A stretch of DNA of 34,383 bases from an uncultured Gemmatimonadota bacterium (GTDB lineage Bacteria; Gemmatimonadota; Gemmatimonadetes; Gemmatimonadales; Gemmatimonadaceae), in NCBI GenBank assembly GCA_946479015.1, contig CAMLEQ010000005.1, positions 1-34,383 on the forward strand, given 5' to 3'. Shown here one piece after another: positions 1 to 7,566 of this stretch. The notes below the pieces were generated by a model. The model was not told the DNA's origin, made no database searches, and saw nothing but the letters and a program-made list of their open reading frames with translations. The translations under genes and the position numbers were made by a program. Positions within the stretch are counted from its first letter, which is position 1. Every line of letters starts with the position of its first letter.

Positions 1-709
1 GCACGGCGTAGGCGATCGCCACGGCGCATCCCTGCGAGATGCCGAGCAGCGGGAACCGCTCGAGTCCCATCGCGTCGACGACCGTCTCGAGGTCGTGCAC
101 CCACGCCTCGAAGGAGAGATCGTCCACGTCGTGATCGGTGAGACCGGAGCCGCGCTCGTCGTAGCGGACCAGCGTGTGGTCGCGCGACAGCTCGCGCAGC
201 CAGTGGCGCCAGACTGGACTCTCCCAGTCGTAGTCCAGGTGCGTCAGCCAGTTGGCCGGCTTGACGAGCGGCGGTCCCGTTCCGCTCGTCGCGTAGGCGA
301 TGCGCACGCCATCGGATGCGGTGCAGAAACGGATCCGTTGCTCGAGCGGCGCAGCGCTCGCCGGCGGGGCGCCCCCGCGCTCCTCGACCTCGGCGACCAC
401 GCGGTAGCCCAGCCCGTGGACGGTCCGGATCACGCGCTGCGCGGCGCCGTCGTCCCCGATCGCTTGCCGCGCGTGCTTGATGCGGCTGTTCAACGTCGTC
501 GGCGCCACGTAGCGATGCCCCCACACGCCGTCGAGCAGTTCCTCCTTCGTCACGACCCGGTCGCGGCGCGCGAACAGGTACGCCAGCACGTCGAACACCT
601 GCGGCTCGACGTGCTGGCGCTCGCCGGCGCGGCGCAGCTCGCGCCGCCGCGTGTCGAGCTCGTACTCGCCGAACGAATAGATCGGATCACCGGACCGTGG
701 TGTCGTCAT
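1..709 (-). CDS. Winged-helix regulator fused to an alpha/beta hydrolase (C-terminus cut by window edge)
   Basis: Reading the minus strand from the ATG at 709 gives an open frame to the window edge (about 236 residues visible). Residues about 10-105 form an OmpR/PhoB-type winged helix, with a typical end (VIRTVHGLGYRV) and the block KEELLDGVWGHRYV. After a short linker, residues about 125 onward are an alpha/beta hydrolase: VRYDERGSGLTD is the usual strand/oxyanion region and LLGISQGCA is a GxSxG nucleophile elbow. The remaining catalytic Asp and His would lie beyond the window. There is no receiver domain, so this is a one-component, CadC-like DNA-binding protein whose sensor may be a hydrolase fold that binds or cleaves a small ester or lactone (inference). 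The same fusion is found in some annotated bacterial proteins. The ATG start places the winged helix at the usual distance from the N-terminus. Confidence 0.85.
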   Translation of the reverse strand, partial: MTTPRSGDPIYSFGEYELDTRRRELRRAGERQHVEPQVFDVLAYLFARRDRVVTKEELLDGVWGHRYVAPTTLNSRIKHARQAIGDDGAAQRVIRTVHGLGYRVVAEVEERGGAPPASAAPLEQRIRFCTASDGVRIAYATSGTGPPLVKPANWLTHLDYDWESPVWRHWLRELSRDHTLVRYDERGSGLTDHDVDDLSFEAWVHDLETVVDAMGLERFPLLGISQGCAVAIAYAV

Positions 710-797
710 GGGTCGCGCCGACGGAGGCGGTGATGGGAACGGGAGCGCCGGAGCGTCTACCTTGGAGCCGGCGCCGCGACGGCGCAAGAGCGTCCGC

Positions 798-2024
798 TCA
801 TCCGCTCAGGGCCGCCACCGCCTCGCCGATCCGCTCCACCGCCGCGTCGAGGTCCGCCTGCGCCGACGCGAAGGAGAGACGCAGGCGCCCCTCCCCGCGA
901 CTGCCGAACGCCGCGCCGTCGATCGCCGCCACCCCATGCTCCTCGAGCAGACGGTCGGCGAACGTCCGCGAGGTGAGCCCGTGCGAGGCGAGCAGCGCGG
1001 AGAAGTCGGGGAAGACGTAGAACGCGCCGGCCGGGATGGGGCAGTGCACCCCCGGCAGCGCGTTCAGCCCGCGCACCAGCAGGTCGCGCCGCGCGCGATA
1101 CGCGGCGACCTGCGCCGCCACCATGTCCTGCGGGCCGGTCAGCGCCGCGATCCCCGCGCGCTGGATGAACGGCGGCACGCAGGTGTGGCCGTTGACGGCC
1201 ATGGTCACGAGCGGCTCCACCCACGGACGCGGCACCACGAGGTAGCCGAGGCGGTAGCCGGTCATCGCGTACGTCTTCGAGAAGCCATCCACGAGCAGCG
1301 TCCGCGAGCGCGCGCCGTCGTGGGCGGCGATGGCCGGCGCGCGCTCGCCCTCGAAGACGAGGCGCGAGTAGATGTCGTCGGTGACGACGCGCAGGTCGTG
1401 CCGCGCGACCAGCTCGGCGAGCCGCGCCATCGCCGTGGCGTCGAGCGCGCCGCCCGTGGGGTTGTTCGGCGAGTTGAGGCAGAGCACCCGCGTGCGCGGG
1501 CCGATGCGCCGCGCGATGTCGTCCACATCGGGCGCGTTGCGGGCGTCGAGCGCGTAGCCAACCGGCACGCCGCCGGCGAAGCGCGCCATCGACGGGTAGA
1601 TCGGGAAGCCGGGATCGGGGACGAGCACCTCGCTCCCGTGCTCCACCGTGGCCAGCATCGCGTAGAAGACGGCCGTCTTCGCGCTCGGCGTGACGATCAC
1701 CTGATCGGCGTCCGCGGCGATCCCGCGCGAGCGCACGTCGGCGGCGATCGCCTCGCGCAGCTCGGGGAGCCCCTGCGGCGCCACGTAGCGGGCGTCGCCC
1801 GCGCGCAGGGCGGCAACGGCGGCGTCCACCACGTGCGCCGGCGCTTCCACATCGGGCGCGCCGAGCTCGAGGTGCACGATCGAGCGACCGGCGCGCTCGA
1901 GCTCCATTGCACGGCGGAACACGTCGAGCGCGCCCTCGCCGGAGAGTTGGTCGACCCGCGCCGCGAGCAGGGGGACGTCGTCACGTGCGGCGGTGGTGGC
2001 GGCGACCATCGTAGTGTCGGTCAT
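798..2024 (-). CDS. PLP-dependent class I/II aminotransferase
   Basis: A 408-residue fold-type I aminotransferase of the aspartate/aromatic group, with the usual length. NSPNNPTGG is the family's PLP/substrate loop, VVTDDIYSRL contains the Asp that pairs with the pyridine nitrogen, and the Schiff-base lysine is K250 in DGFSKTYAMTGYRLGY. The RLRLSFA segment near the C-terminus carries the arginine that binds the substrate carboxylate. It should move an amino group between an amino acid and a 2-oxo acid in the cytosol; the substrate cannot be told from sequence. It is the last gene of a tight minus-strand operon, 6 nt after the SDR gene, which itself follows a cupin. This suggests transamination of a keto acid made by its neighbours. 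An ATG five codons downstream is an alternative start. Confidence 0.9.
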   Translation of the reverse strand: MTDTTMVAATTAARDDVPLLAARVDQLSGEGALDVFRRAMELERAGRSIVHLELGAPDVEAPAHVVDAAVAALRAGDARYVAPQGLPELREAIAADVRSRGIAADADQVIVTPSAKTAVFYAMLATVEHGSEVLVPDPGFPIYPSMARFAGGVPVGYALDARNAPDVDDIARRIGPRTRVLCLNSPNNPTGGALDATAMARLAELVARHDLRVVTDDIYSRLVFEGERAPAIAAHDGARSRTLLVDGFSKTYAMTGYRLGYLVVPRPWVEPLVTMAVNGHTCVPPFIQRAGIAALTGPQDMVAAQVAAYRARRDLLVRGLNALPGVHCPIPAGAFYVFPDFSALLASHGLTSRTFADRLLEEHGVAAIDGAAFGSRGEGRLRLSFASAQADLDAAVERIGEAVAALSG

Positions 2025-2030
2025 GGCGCG

Positions 2031-2822
2031 TCAGAGCAGGCTGCGGATCCAGCCCCCATCCACCGGGATGGAGGCGCCGGTGGTGTAGCTCGCGTGCGCG
2101 GAGCAGAGGAAGGCGACCATGGCGCCGAACTCCGCCGGCTCGCCGAGCCGGCCCATCGGAATCTGGTGCTCCCACACGGCGAACGCCGCCTCGCGTGTGG
2201 TCCCCTGGAGCGACGCCGTGCGCGTCGCGAGCTCCTCCACGCGGTCCGTGCGCGTGTAGCCGGGCATCACGTTGTTCACCGTGATGCCGTACGGCGCCAC
2301 CTCGTTCGCCAGCGTGCGCGCGAAACCCGTCACGGCGGCGCGCACGCTGTTCGACAGGATCAGGTTGTCCACCGGCTGCTTGACGGCGATCGAGGTGACG
2401 TTCACGATGCGCCCCCACCGCCGCTCGCGCATCCCCGGCAGCACGCCGCGCACGAGCTCCACCACGCTCGTCAGGTTGGCCCGCACGGCGGCATCCCACG
2501 CCTCCGACGCGTGCGTCTCGAACGGGCCGGCGGGCGGTCCGCCGGCGTTGGTGACGAGGATGTCGACGCGTCCGAGCTCGCGCTCGGCGGCAGAGAGCAC
2601 GCCGGCGATCCCCGCCGGCGTGGCGACGTCGGCGACGACGTCCACCACGCGCACGCCGGTGCCGCGGCGGATCTCCTCGGCCGTGGCGCGCAGCGCCTGC
2701 TCACCGCGCGCGCAGAGCACCAGATCGACCCCCTCGGCCGCGAGCGCTTCGGCCGACGCGCGCCCCAGCCCGCGACTCGACGCGGCGACGAGCGCGACCT
2801 TCCCGCGAATCCCGAGATCCAT
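2031..2822 (-). CDS. SDR-family oxidoreductase with atypical Ser/Arg active site (BacG-like)
   Basis: A 263-residue short-chain dehydrogenase/reductase. The nucleotide-binding turn is ASSRGLG (residues 14-20), followed by TNAGGPP (91-97) and the structural N116. The usual catalytic YxxxK is absent: the aligned stretch is LSNSVRAAV, with Ser157 for Tyr and Arg161 for Lys, while Ser144 is kept. The same kind of substitution (TNSMMNA) occurs in BacG/YwfH of the bacilysin pathway, as I recall that sequence, which reduces a conjugated keto acid with NADPH by hydride addition without the classical tyrosine. The C-terminus (GASIPVDGGW) is standard. The start is the ATG at 2822, 2 nt after the cupin stop; the frame stays open further upstream but that part overlaps the cupin gene. 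Reductase activity is likely, substrate unknown. Confidence 0.88.
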   Translation of the reverse strand: MDLGIRGKVALVAASSRGLGRASAEALAAEGVDLVLCARGEQALRATAEEIRRGTGVRVVDVVADVATPAGIAGVLSAAERELGRVDILVTNAGGPPAGPFETHASEAWDAAVRANLTSVVELVRGVLPGMRERRWGRIVNVTSIAVKQPVDNLILSNSVRAAVTGFARTLANEVAPYGITVNNVMPGYTRTDRVEELATRTASLQGTTREAAFAVWEHQIPMGRLGEPAEFGAMVAFLCSAHASYTTGASIPVDGGWIRSLL

Positions 2823-2824
2823 CG

Positions 2825-3211
2825 CTAGCGCTCCACCTTCGCGTGGAAGTAGCCGTCGGTGTGGTCGAGCCAGTCCTGGCGGATGGGGCTGAAGATGTCC
2901 ACGTCCAGCGTGTCCTCGAGCGCCTCGGCCATGTGCGGCACGTTCGACGGGATGTGCAGCACCTCGCCCGCGCGCACGATCACCTCCTGTGCACCATCCT
3001 CGCCGATCCAGAACTTGAGCGCCCCCTCCACGATCCAGGTGATCTGCTCGTTCTCGTGCGAGTGGCGCGGGACGATGCACCCTTTGTCCAGGTAGACCTG
3101 CGCCAGCATCATGCGGTCGCCGGTCACGAGGCGGCGGGAGAGCTGGGCGGTGACGGACTCCTTGGGGAGGTCGGTCCAGCGGAGGTGGCGGACGGGGGCG
3201 TTGGAAGACAT
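2825..3211 (-). CDS. Single-domain cupin, KdgF-like
   Basis: A 128-residue cytosolic cupin. Motif 1 is PRHSHENEQITWIVEGAL, giving metal ligands H50, H52 and Q56; motif 2 is IPSNVPHMAEAL, giving H93. The His-His-Gln-His set and the ending DVDIFSPIRQDWL resemble KdgF, which linearises unsaturated uronates, and more distantly the bicupin BacB of bacilysin synthesis. It is the first gene of the cupin/SDR/aminotransferase operon. KdgF normally neighbours an SDR (KduD), but an aminotransferase does not belong to uronate breakdown, so an isomerase role on a keto acid is the other reading. The function is left open. It starts at the ATG at 3211 and is divergent from the multicopper oxidase gene. Confidence 0.85.
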   Translation of the reverse strand: MSSNAPVRHLRWTDLPKESVTAQLSRRLVTGDRMMLAQVYLDKGCIVPRHSHENEQITWIVEGALKFWIGEDGAQEVIVRAGEVLHIPSNVPHMAEALEDTLDVDIFSPIRQDWLDHTDGYFHAKVER

Positions 3212-3261
3212 GGCGGCGGGGTTCGGAGCGATAAGCGAGGCGGCAACACGGCTGCCGTGGG

Positions 3262-3289
3262 ACTCACGGTATGTTACTCACCGTACGCT
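3262..3289. promoter_or_regulatory. Tandem 14-nt repeat in the divergent cupin/oxidase intergenic region
   Basis: Two adjacent 14-nt units, ACTCACGGTATGTT and ACTCACCGTACGCT, match at 11 of 14 positions. They also form a short inverted pair (ACGGT at 3266-3270, ACCGT at 3280-3284). They lie in the 275-nt gap between the divergent operons starting at 3211 and 3487, 51 nt from the minus-strand start. They may be a regulator site or part of the minus-strand promoter; no clear -35/-10 pair was identified. Confidence 0.3.
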
Positions 3290-3486
3290 ACGGATGGCGA
3301 GCTGGCGGCGTTGACGTGGCGGACGGGCGTGTCGCGCGGCGCGGCGACGGCGGGCTCGCGTCGAGCGGGACGGCAGCTTCCCGATTGCGCGACCACTGGA
3401 CGGGTCGCAAGTTCGGGCGGCTGTCATCCGCGCACGTTGGTGTCGCTCGCCCGATCGTGTGTGGATCGTCGCACCGCGGAGGCTGC

Positions 3487-5427
3487 ATGCATCCCGCCCG
3501 TCTGTTGGCCGCCGGTCTGCTCATCCTGAGCGCACCGCCCGCCCCGCCCGCGCCCACCATCATCGTCCCGAACGACAACCGGCAGCCCGCCGGTTCCCTC
3601 GCGAACGGCGTGCTGACGATCCATCTCGAGGCGCGACGCGGAGCGTGGTATCCGGAGGGTCCACACGGCAGGCGCATCGACGTGGCCGCGTGGGCGGAGC
3701 TGGGAAAGCCGTTGCAGAATCCAGGGCCGCTCATCCGCGTCCCGGTGGGCACCGAGGTCCGGGCGATGGTGCACAACTCGCTCGATCGGCCCCTCCGCGT
3801 GCAGGGGCTCGCATCGCACCGCGGGCTGCGCGACACGCTCGTTCTCGCGGCGCGCGCGGCGAAGTGGGTCACCTTCAGGGCGACCGCGCCGGGGACGTTC
3901 TACTACATCGGCTCGATCGGCGCCCACGGCTTCGACAGCCGTAGCGGCGATGACCTGCAGCTCAACGGCGCCATCGTGGTCGACCCGCCGCGCGCCACGG
4001 CAAGAGTGCGCGCCGCCACCGACCGCGTCCTCGTCATCTCGTGGTGGTACATCCTCGACTCGACGAGTCGGACGGGGCTCGGCCGCGCGACGATGGCGAT
4101 CAATGGCCTGTCGTGGCCGTACACCGAGCGCATCGAGCTCACCCAGGGTGACTCGGTGCGGTGGCATCTGGTGAACCTCACCCAGTCCGACCACCCCATG
4201 CACCTGCACGGCTTCTATTTCCGTGTGGACGAGAAGAGCGATGTCGGAGGGACGACGGACACGATCTACGCCCCAGCCGACCGGCGCATGGCGGTGACGG
4301 AGGTGATCCTCCCCGCGCAGACGATGACGCTCGCCTGGTCACCCCAGCGCGCGGGCAACTGGATCTTCCATTGCCACTATCAGGGGCACGTGTCGAATCT
4401 CGTGTCGCTGGACAACCACCGCGGCAATCTCGATGCGCATGCCCTGATGGCGCGCATCGCATCGTATCCGCCGGACATGCCCCTGCGCGACGGGGCTGGC
4501 CCACCGCATCAGATGTTCGGACTCGTATTGGGGATTCATGTCGCACCGAGGCCATACGCCGAGGCGGCCAGCCCCGACCTGCGGCCGGAGCGAACGGTGC
4601 GCGTGCTCGTGCGCGAGCGGCCCAACGTGTACGGCACGATGCCAGGGTGGGCGTTCGTGTTCGGCGGCAGCCGCGACGACGCGAGCGGCGCGTTGCCGAT
4701 CCCCGCGCGGCCGCTCGTGCTCACGCGAGGGGAGCGCGTCGCGATCACGATCGTGAACGAGGCCACGGAGCCCACGACGATCCACTGGCACGGGATCGAG
4801 CTCGAGAGTTATCCGGATGGCGTTCCGGGATGGAGCGGATCGGGCGCGCGCATCATGCCGGCGATCGCGCCCGGCGACTCCCTCACCGTGCACTGGACGC
4901 CACCGCGCGCCGGGACGTTCATGTATCACTCGCACTTCGACGAGCGACAGCAGATCAGCTCGGGGCTCTATGGTCCGATCATCGTGCTCGACCAGGGGGA
5001 GCGCTTCGATCCCGCGACCGACCGGGTGTTCTTCATCGGCAACGCCGGTCCGACGCAGAACGTCATCCGGGGGCCGTACGCGGCAGTGTTGCTGAACGGA
5101 CGGAAGGCGCCGCCACCCATGACGCTGCGAGCCGGCGTCTCGTATCGGTTCCGGTTCCTGAACCTCGCCGACGATTTCCCCACGAAAGTCGCACTGTACG
5201 AGGGTGGGCACCCCGCGACGTGGCGCGCGATCGCGAAGGACGGGGCGGACCTCCCGCCCAGGCAGGCGACCGACCGCCCCGCCGTCCTCGTGTTCGATCC
5301 GGGCGAGATCTACGATTTCCGTTTCACGCCGCGGAGAGCCGGTGCGCTGACGCTCACGTTCGGCCACCTGAACGTGCCGGGCGGCCCGACGTTCGCGCCG
5401 GAGTCGGTTGCGGTGCGCGTCCGCTGA
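3487..5427 (+). CDS. Exported multicopper oxidase with permuted ligand order
   Basis: A 646-residue protein with an N-terminal Sec signal (MHPARLLAAGLLILSAPPAP). The start is the ATG at 3487, preceded by GGAGG; the frame is open back to 3271 but that part looks non-coding. Copper motifs are complete but in unusual order: HPMHLHG (H236, H239, H241) and HCHYQGH (H295, C296, H297, H301) come first, then HWHG (H433, H435) and HSH (H481, H483). In ordinary laccases the HWHG/HSH pair is N-terminal and the HxxHxH/HCH pair C-terminal. The protein appears to have four cupredoxin domains, with degenerate sites in the first (QGLASHRG, FYYIGSIG) and the fourth. The axial type 1 ligand position is Val or Leu rather than Met, which usually means a higher redox potential. 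It probably oxidises phenols or metal ions in the periplasm with O2; the substrate is unknown. Confidence 0.87.
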   Translation: MHPARLLAAGLLILSAPPAPPAPTIIVPNDNRQPAGSLANGVLTIHLEARRGAWYPEGPHGRRIDVAAWAELGKPLQNPGPLIRVPVGTEVRAMVHNSLDRPLRVQGLASHRGLRDTLVLAARAAKWVTFRATAPGTFYYIGSIGAHGFDSRSGDDLQLNGAIVVDPPRATARVRAATDRVLVISWWYILDSTSRTGLGRATMAINGLSWPYTERIELTQGDSVRWHLVNLTQSDHPMHLHGFYFRVDEKSDVGGTTDTIYAPADRRMAVTEVILPAQTMTLAWSPQRAGNWIFHCHYQGHVSNLVSLDNHRGNLDAHALMARIASYPPDMPLRDGAGPPHQMFGLVLGIHVAPRPYAEAASPDLRPERTVRVLVRERPNVYGTMPGWAFVFGGSRDDASGALPIPARPLVLTRGERVAITIVNEATEPTTIHWHGIELESYPDGVPGWSGSGARIMPAIAPGDSLTVHWTPPRAGTFMYHSHFDERQQISSGLYGPIIVLDQGERFDPATDRVFFIGNAGPTQNVIRGPYAAVLLNGRKAPPPMTLRAGVSYRFRFLNLADDFPTKVALYEGGHPATWRAIAKDGADLPPRQATDRPAVLVFDPGEIYDFRFTPRRAGALTLTFGHLNVPGGPTFAPESVAVRVR

Positions 5428-5503
5428 ACGCGGCGTTGGATTTCCTGAAACGCTGACCTGGCCGCCGCGCGTCGGCACGGCGTGCGTCCCGTCCCGGGCG
5501 CAG

Positions 5504-5522
5504 AACTACTACCACAGTAGTT
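5504..5522. promoter_or_regulatory. BlaI-type operator 1
   Basis: AACTACTACCACAGTAGTT has perfect 7-bp inverted arms (AACTACT and AGTAGTT) around a 5-nt centre. The TACTAC/GTAGTA core matches known BlaI/MecI operators. It touches the -35 box of the promoter at 5521, so bound repressor would block RNA polymerase. Confidence 0.8.
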
Positions 5523-5548
5523 GACAGATCGCCGTGGACGCGTATACT
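5521..5548 (+). promoter_or_regulatory. Near-consensus sigma70-type promoter of the BlaI/M56 operon
   Basis: The -35 box TTGACA (5521-5526) and -10 box TATACT (5543-5548) are separated by 16 nt. The promoter lies between two BlaI operators, with a transcription start expected near 5555 inside operator 2. A near-consensus promoter fits a gene pair kept off by a repressor. Confidence 0.8.
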
Positions 5549-5549
5549 G

Positions 5550-5567
5550 CTACTACCACCGTAGTAG
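5550..5567. promoter_or_regulatory. BlaI-type operator 2
   Basis: CTACTACCACCGTAGTAG has perfect 7-bp arms (CTACTAC and GTAGTAG) around CACC. It covers the expected transcription start and lies just before the AGGAGG ribosome-binding site (5570-5575) of the repressor gene. Its centre is about 45 bp, a little over four helical turns, from that of operator 1. Confidence 0.8.
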
Positions 5568-5581
5568 ACAGGAGGCCGTCC

Positions 5582-5992
5582 ATGGACGATGTCGTGCTCG
5601 GCGACCGTGAGCTGGATGTCATGGGCGTCGTGTGGGAGCTGGGCTCCGCGACCGTGACCGAAGTACGTGAACGGCTCCCGGTGGAGCTCGCGTACACCAC
5701 CGTGCTCACGATCCTTCGGAACCTGGAGGAGAAAGGCTTCCTGACCCACCAGGCGGAGGGGCGGGCGCACCGCTACTTCCCACGGGTGGCGCGGCAGGCG
5801 GCGCGACGGACCGCGGTGAGCCGGCTCGTGGACAAGCTCTTCCACGGCTCGGCGGAACAGTTGCTCGCGCATCTGGTGCGCGAGCGGCGACTCACCGCGG
5901 ACGACCTCGGGCGCATTCGCCGCGCGATCCGGGCCGACGAGCGGGAAGGGCGCGGCTCCCGCCGGCGCAAGACGCCGGAGGGTGACGAATGA
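5582..5992 (+). CDS. BlaI/MecI/CopY-family transcriptional repressor
   Basis: A 136-residue winged-helix repressor of normal length. It starts LGDRELDVMGVVWELGSATVTEVRERLP; the recognition region is AYTTVLTILRNLEEKGFL with the wing EGRAHRYFPRV, and a C-terminal dimerisation helix region follows. The start is the ATG at 5582 with AGGAGG 6 nt upstream; an in-frame ATG-less extension back to a GTG at 5534 would run through the operator and is rejected. BlaI proteins bind TACTAC-N-GTAGTA operators as dimers and are cleaved or released when the paired M56 protease signals. Two such operators sit directly upstream, so autorepression is likely. It overlaps the M56 gene by 4 nt (ATGA). Confidence 0.93.
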   Translation: MDDVVLGDRELDVMGVVWELGSATVTEVRERLPVELAYTTVLTILRNLEEKGFLTHQAEGRAHRYFPRVARQAARRTAVSRLVDKLFHGSAEQLLAHLVRERRLTADDLGRIRRAIRADEREGRGSRRRKTPEGDE

Positions 5993-7368
5993 TTCTCGCG
6001 TGGATGCTCTACGCGACGGCCGTAGCCTGTGCGGCCGGCGCGGCGGCGTGCGCGCTGGCCGGCGCCGCGCGCGCGCTCGGACGCCCGACGCGCCTCGCCT
6101 GGATCGTGGCACTGCTCTTCTCGGCCACGTGGCCCGGCTGGCGCCTCGCGCGCCATGCCCTGGCCAGTGGCCAGCAGCGTGCCGCCGCCGCCGCGGTCGC
6201 GCTCCCTCCCGTGGTCGTCGCCGCCGGGCACGATGTCGCCAGCGCGATCGCGACGCGTATACCCACGGCCGGACGCACCGTGTCTCTCGTGCTGCTCGCG
6301 ACCTGGTGCCTGACGAGCATCGTGCTGCTCGCGCGCCTGCTGCGCGGGGTGCGAGCGATCGGCCGGGAGCGGCGGCGCTGGCGGGCGAGCGAGGTGGACG
6401 GGGTGCGGGTGCTCGTCTCGCCGGAGACCGGCCCCGCCGTCGTGGGCGTGCGTCGTCCCGCGATCGTGCTCCCGGAATGGGCGCTGGCGCTCGATTCGGG
6501 ACTGCTGCGGCTCGTGCTGCGCCACGAGCAGGAGCACGTGCGCGCCGTGGACACCGTGCCCCGGCTGCTCGGCGCGCTGATGACCGCGCTCATGCCCTGG
6601 AATCCCGCGCTCTGGTGGCAAGCCAGTCGTCTCGTGCTCGCAACGGAGGTGGACTGCGACGCACGCGTGCTCCGCGCCGATGCGCGCCGCGAGCGCTACG
6701 GGCTCCTGCTCCTCGCGATCGCCCAACGCCAGTCCACCGCCATGCTCGCCCCGGCTCTCTCCGAGCCGACCTCGCACCTCGAACGGAGGATCGTCGCCAT
6801 GCAGCGCTCGGCGCCACGCCGCCCCATGCTCGTCGCAGCCGCCCTGACCGCCGCCGCCGTCGTCGTCCTCGTGCTCGCGTGTTCCGCGCCGTCGCCGGAC
6901 GCGCCGGCGGCGCCCCGTGCCATCGGGCGCGCGAGCGCCGTCACGGCGCCGGTCGCCGATCGGGCAACCGCTCATGCGGGACCGTACTTCGCGTTCCACG
7001 TGGACAAGGCCGCGACCCTCGTGACGGGACCTGGCAAGAGCCAGATGCCCCGCTATCCAGCCGCGCTCGAAGCGCAACGCAAAGGGGGCATGGTGTTCAC
7101 CCAGTTCGTCGTGGACACGACGGGCGCTGTGGACCTGTCCTCGGTCAAGGTGGTCGACAGCTCCGACCCGGCATTCACGACAGCCGTGCGCGAGGCGCTG
7201 CCCACGATGCACTTCCACCCTGCAGTCGTCGGTGGCCGCCCGGTGAGGCAACTGGTGGAGATGCCCTTCACCTTTCTCGTCCCTCCCGGCGAATCCAATT
7301 CCTCCTGCGTCACCGCCATCAGCTCGCACGCGACCTGGCAGGCGTGCAAGACCTCGGTCGAGCCATGA
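5989..7368 (+). CDS. M56-family (BlaR1-type) membrane metallopeptidase with TonB-type C-terminal domain
   Basis: A 459-residue protein. Hydrophobic segments at about 3-28, 36-50 and 97-118 precede a cytoplasmic zinc protease with H179-E-x-x-H183 (RHEQEHVRAVD) and the third-ligand region E220 in TEVDCDARVL. A further membrane segment lies at about 277-295, ending in VLACS. The extracytoplasmic tail (about 340-455) is a TonB C-terminal-type fold (PRYPAALEAQRKGGMVFTQF, TMHFHPAVVGGRPV). In BlaR1 that position holds a penicillin-binding sensor; no SxxK/SxN/KTG set is seen here, so this is not a beta-lactam receptor. It presumably cleaves or releases the BlaI-type repressor encoded just upstream (4-nt overlap) upon an unknown envelope signal. 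Confidence 0.9.
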   Translation: MILAWMLYATAVACAAGAAACALAGAARALGRPTRLAWIVALLFSATWPGWRLARHALASGQQRAAAAAVALPPVVVAAGHDVASAIATRIPTAGRTVSLVLLATWCLTSIVLLARLLRGVRAIGRERRRWRASEVDGVRVLVSPETGPAVVGVRRPAIVLPEWALALDSGLLRLVLRHEQEHVRAVDTVPRLLGALMTALMPWNPALWWQASRLVLATEVDCDARVLRADARRERYGLLLLAIAQRQSTAMLAPALSEPTSHLERRIVAMQRSAPRRPMLVAAALTAAAVVVLVLACSAPSPDAPAAPRAIGRASAVTAPVADRATAHAGPYFAFHVDKAATLVTGPGKSQMPRYPAALEAQRKGGMVFTQFVVDTTGAVDLSSVKVVDSSDPAFTTAVREALPTMHFHPAVVGGRPVRQLVEMPFTFLVPPGESNSSCVTAISSHATWQACKTSVEP

Positions 7369-7566
7369 GATCCCACCGTTTCCGAGCACACGCCCATCGG
7401 TCGGGGTGAGCTGCGGCGCGACCACGGCCATCCTGGAGTAGACGCCCCCGCCCGGAACCCCACCCGGCCGATGCCCGTAAGACAGTAGTGACCTCGGTGC
7501 CGGCACGCGGCGAACGGAACCGCCGCGTCCGGTGGCCGACTCCTACTCGTCTTCGCTCGAGGCGTC

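Noticed and set aside
708..2828. A 706-codon open frame on the plus strand
   Set aside because: It is antisense to the aminotransferase/SDR operon, is dominated by Arg/His/Ala and matches no family; a typical shadow of GC-rich genes.
798..3211. Bacilysin/anticapsin biosynthesis operon
   Set aside because: Prephenate decarboxylase BacA, the bicupin BacB form and the ligase BacD are absent; only the reductase active site is similar.
5989..7368. Beta-lactam receptor BlaR1
   Set aside because: The extracytoplasmic part is TonB-like with no SxxK, SxN or KTG motifs, and no beta-lactamase gene is adjacent.
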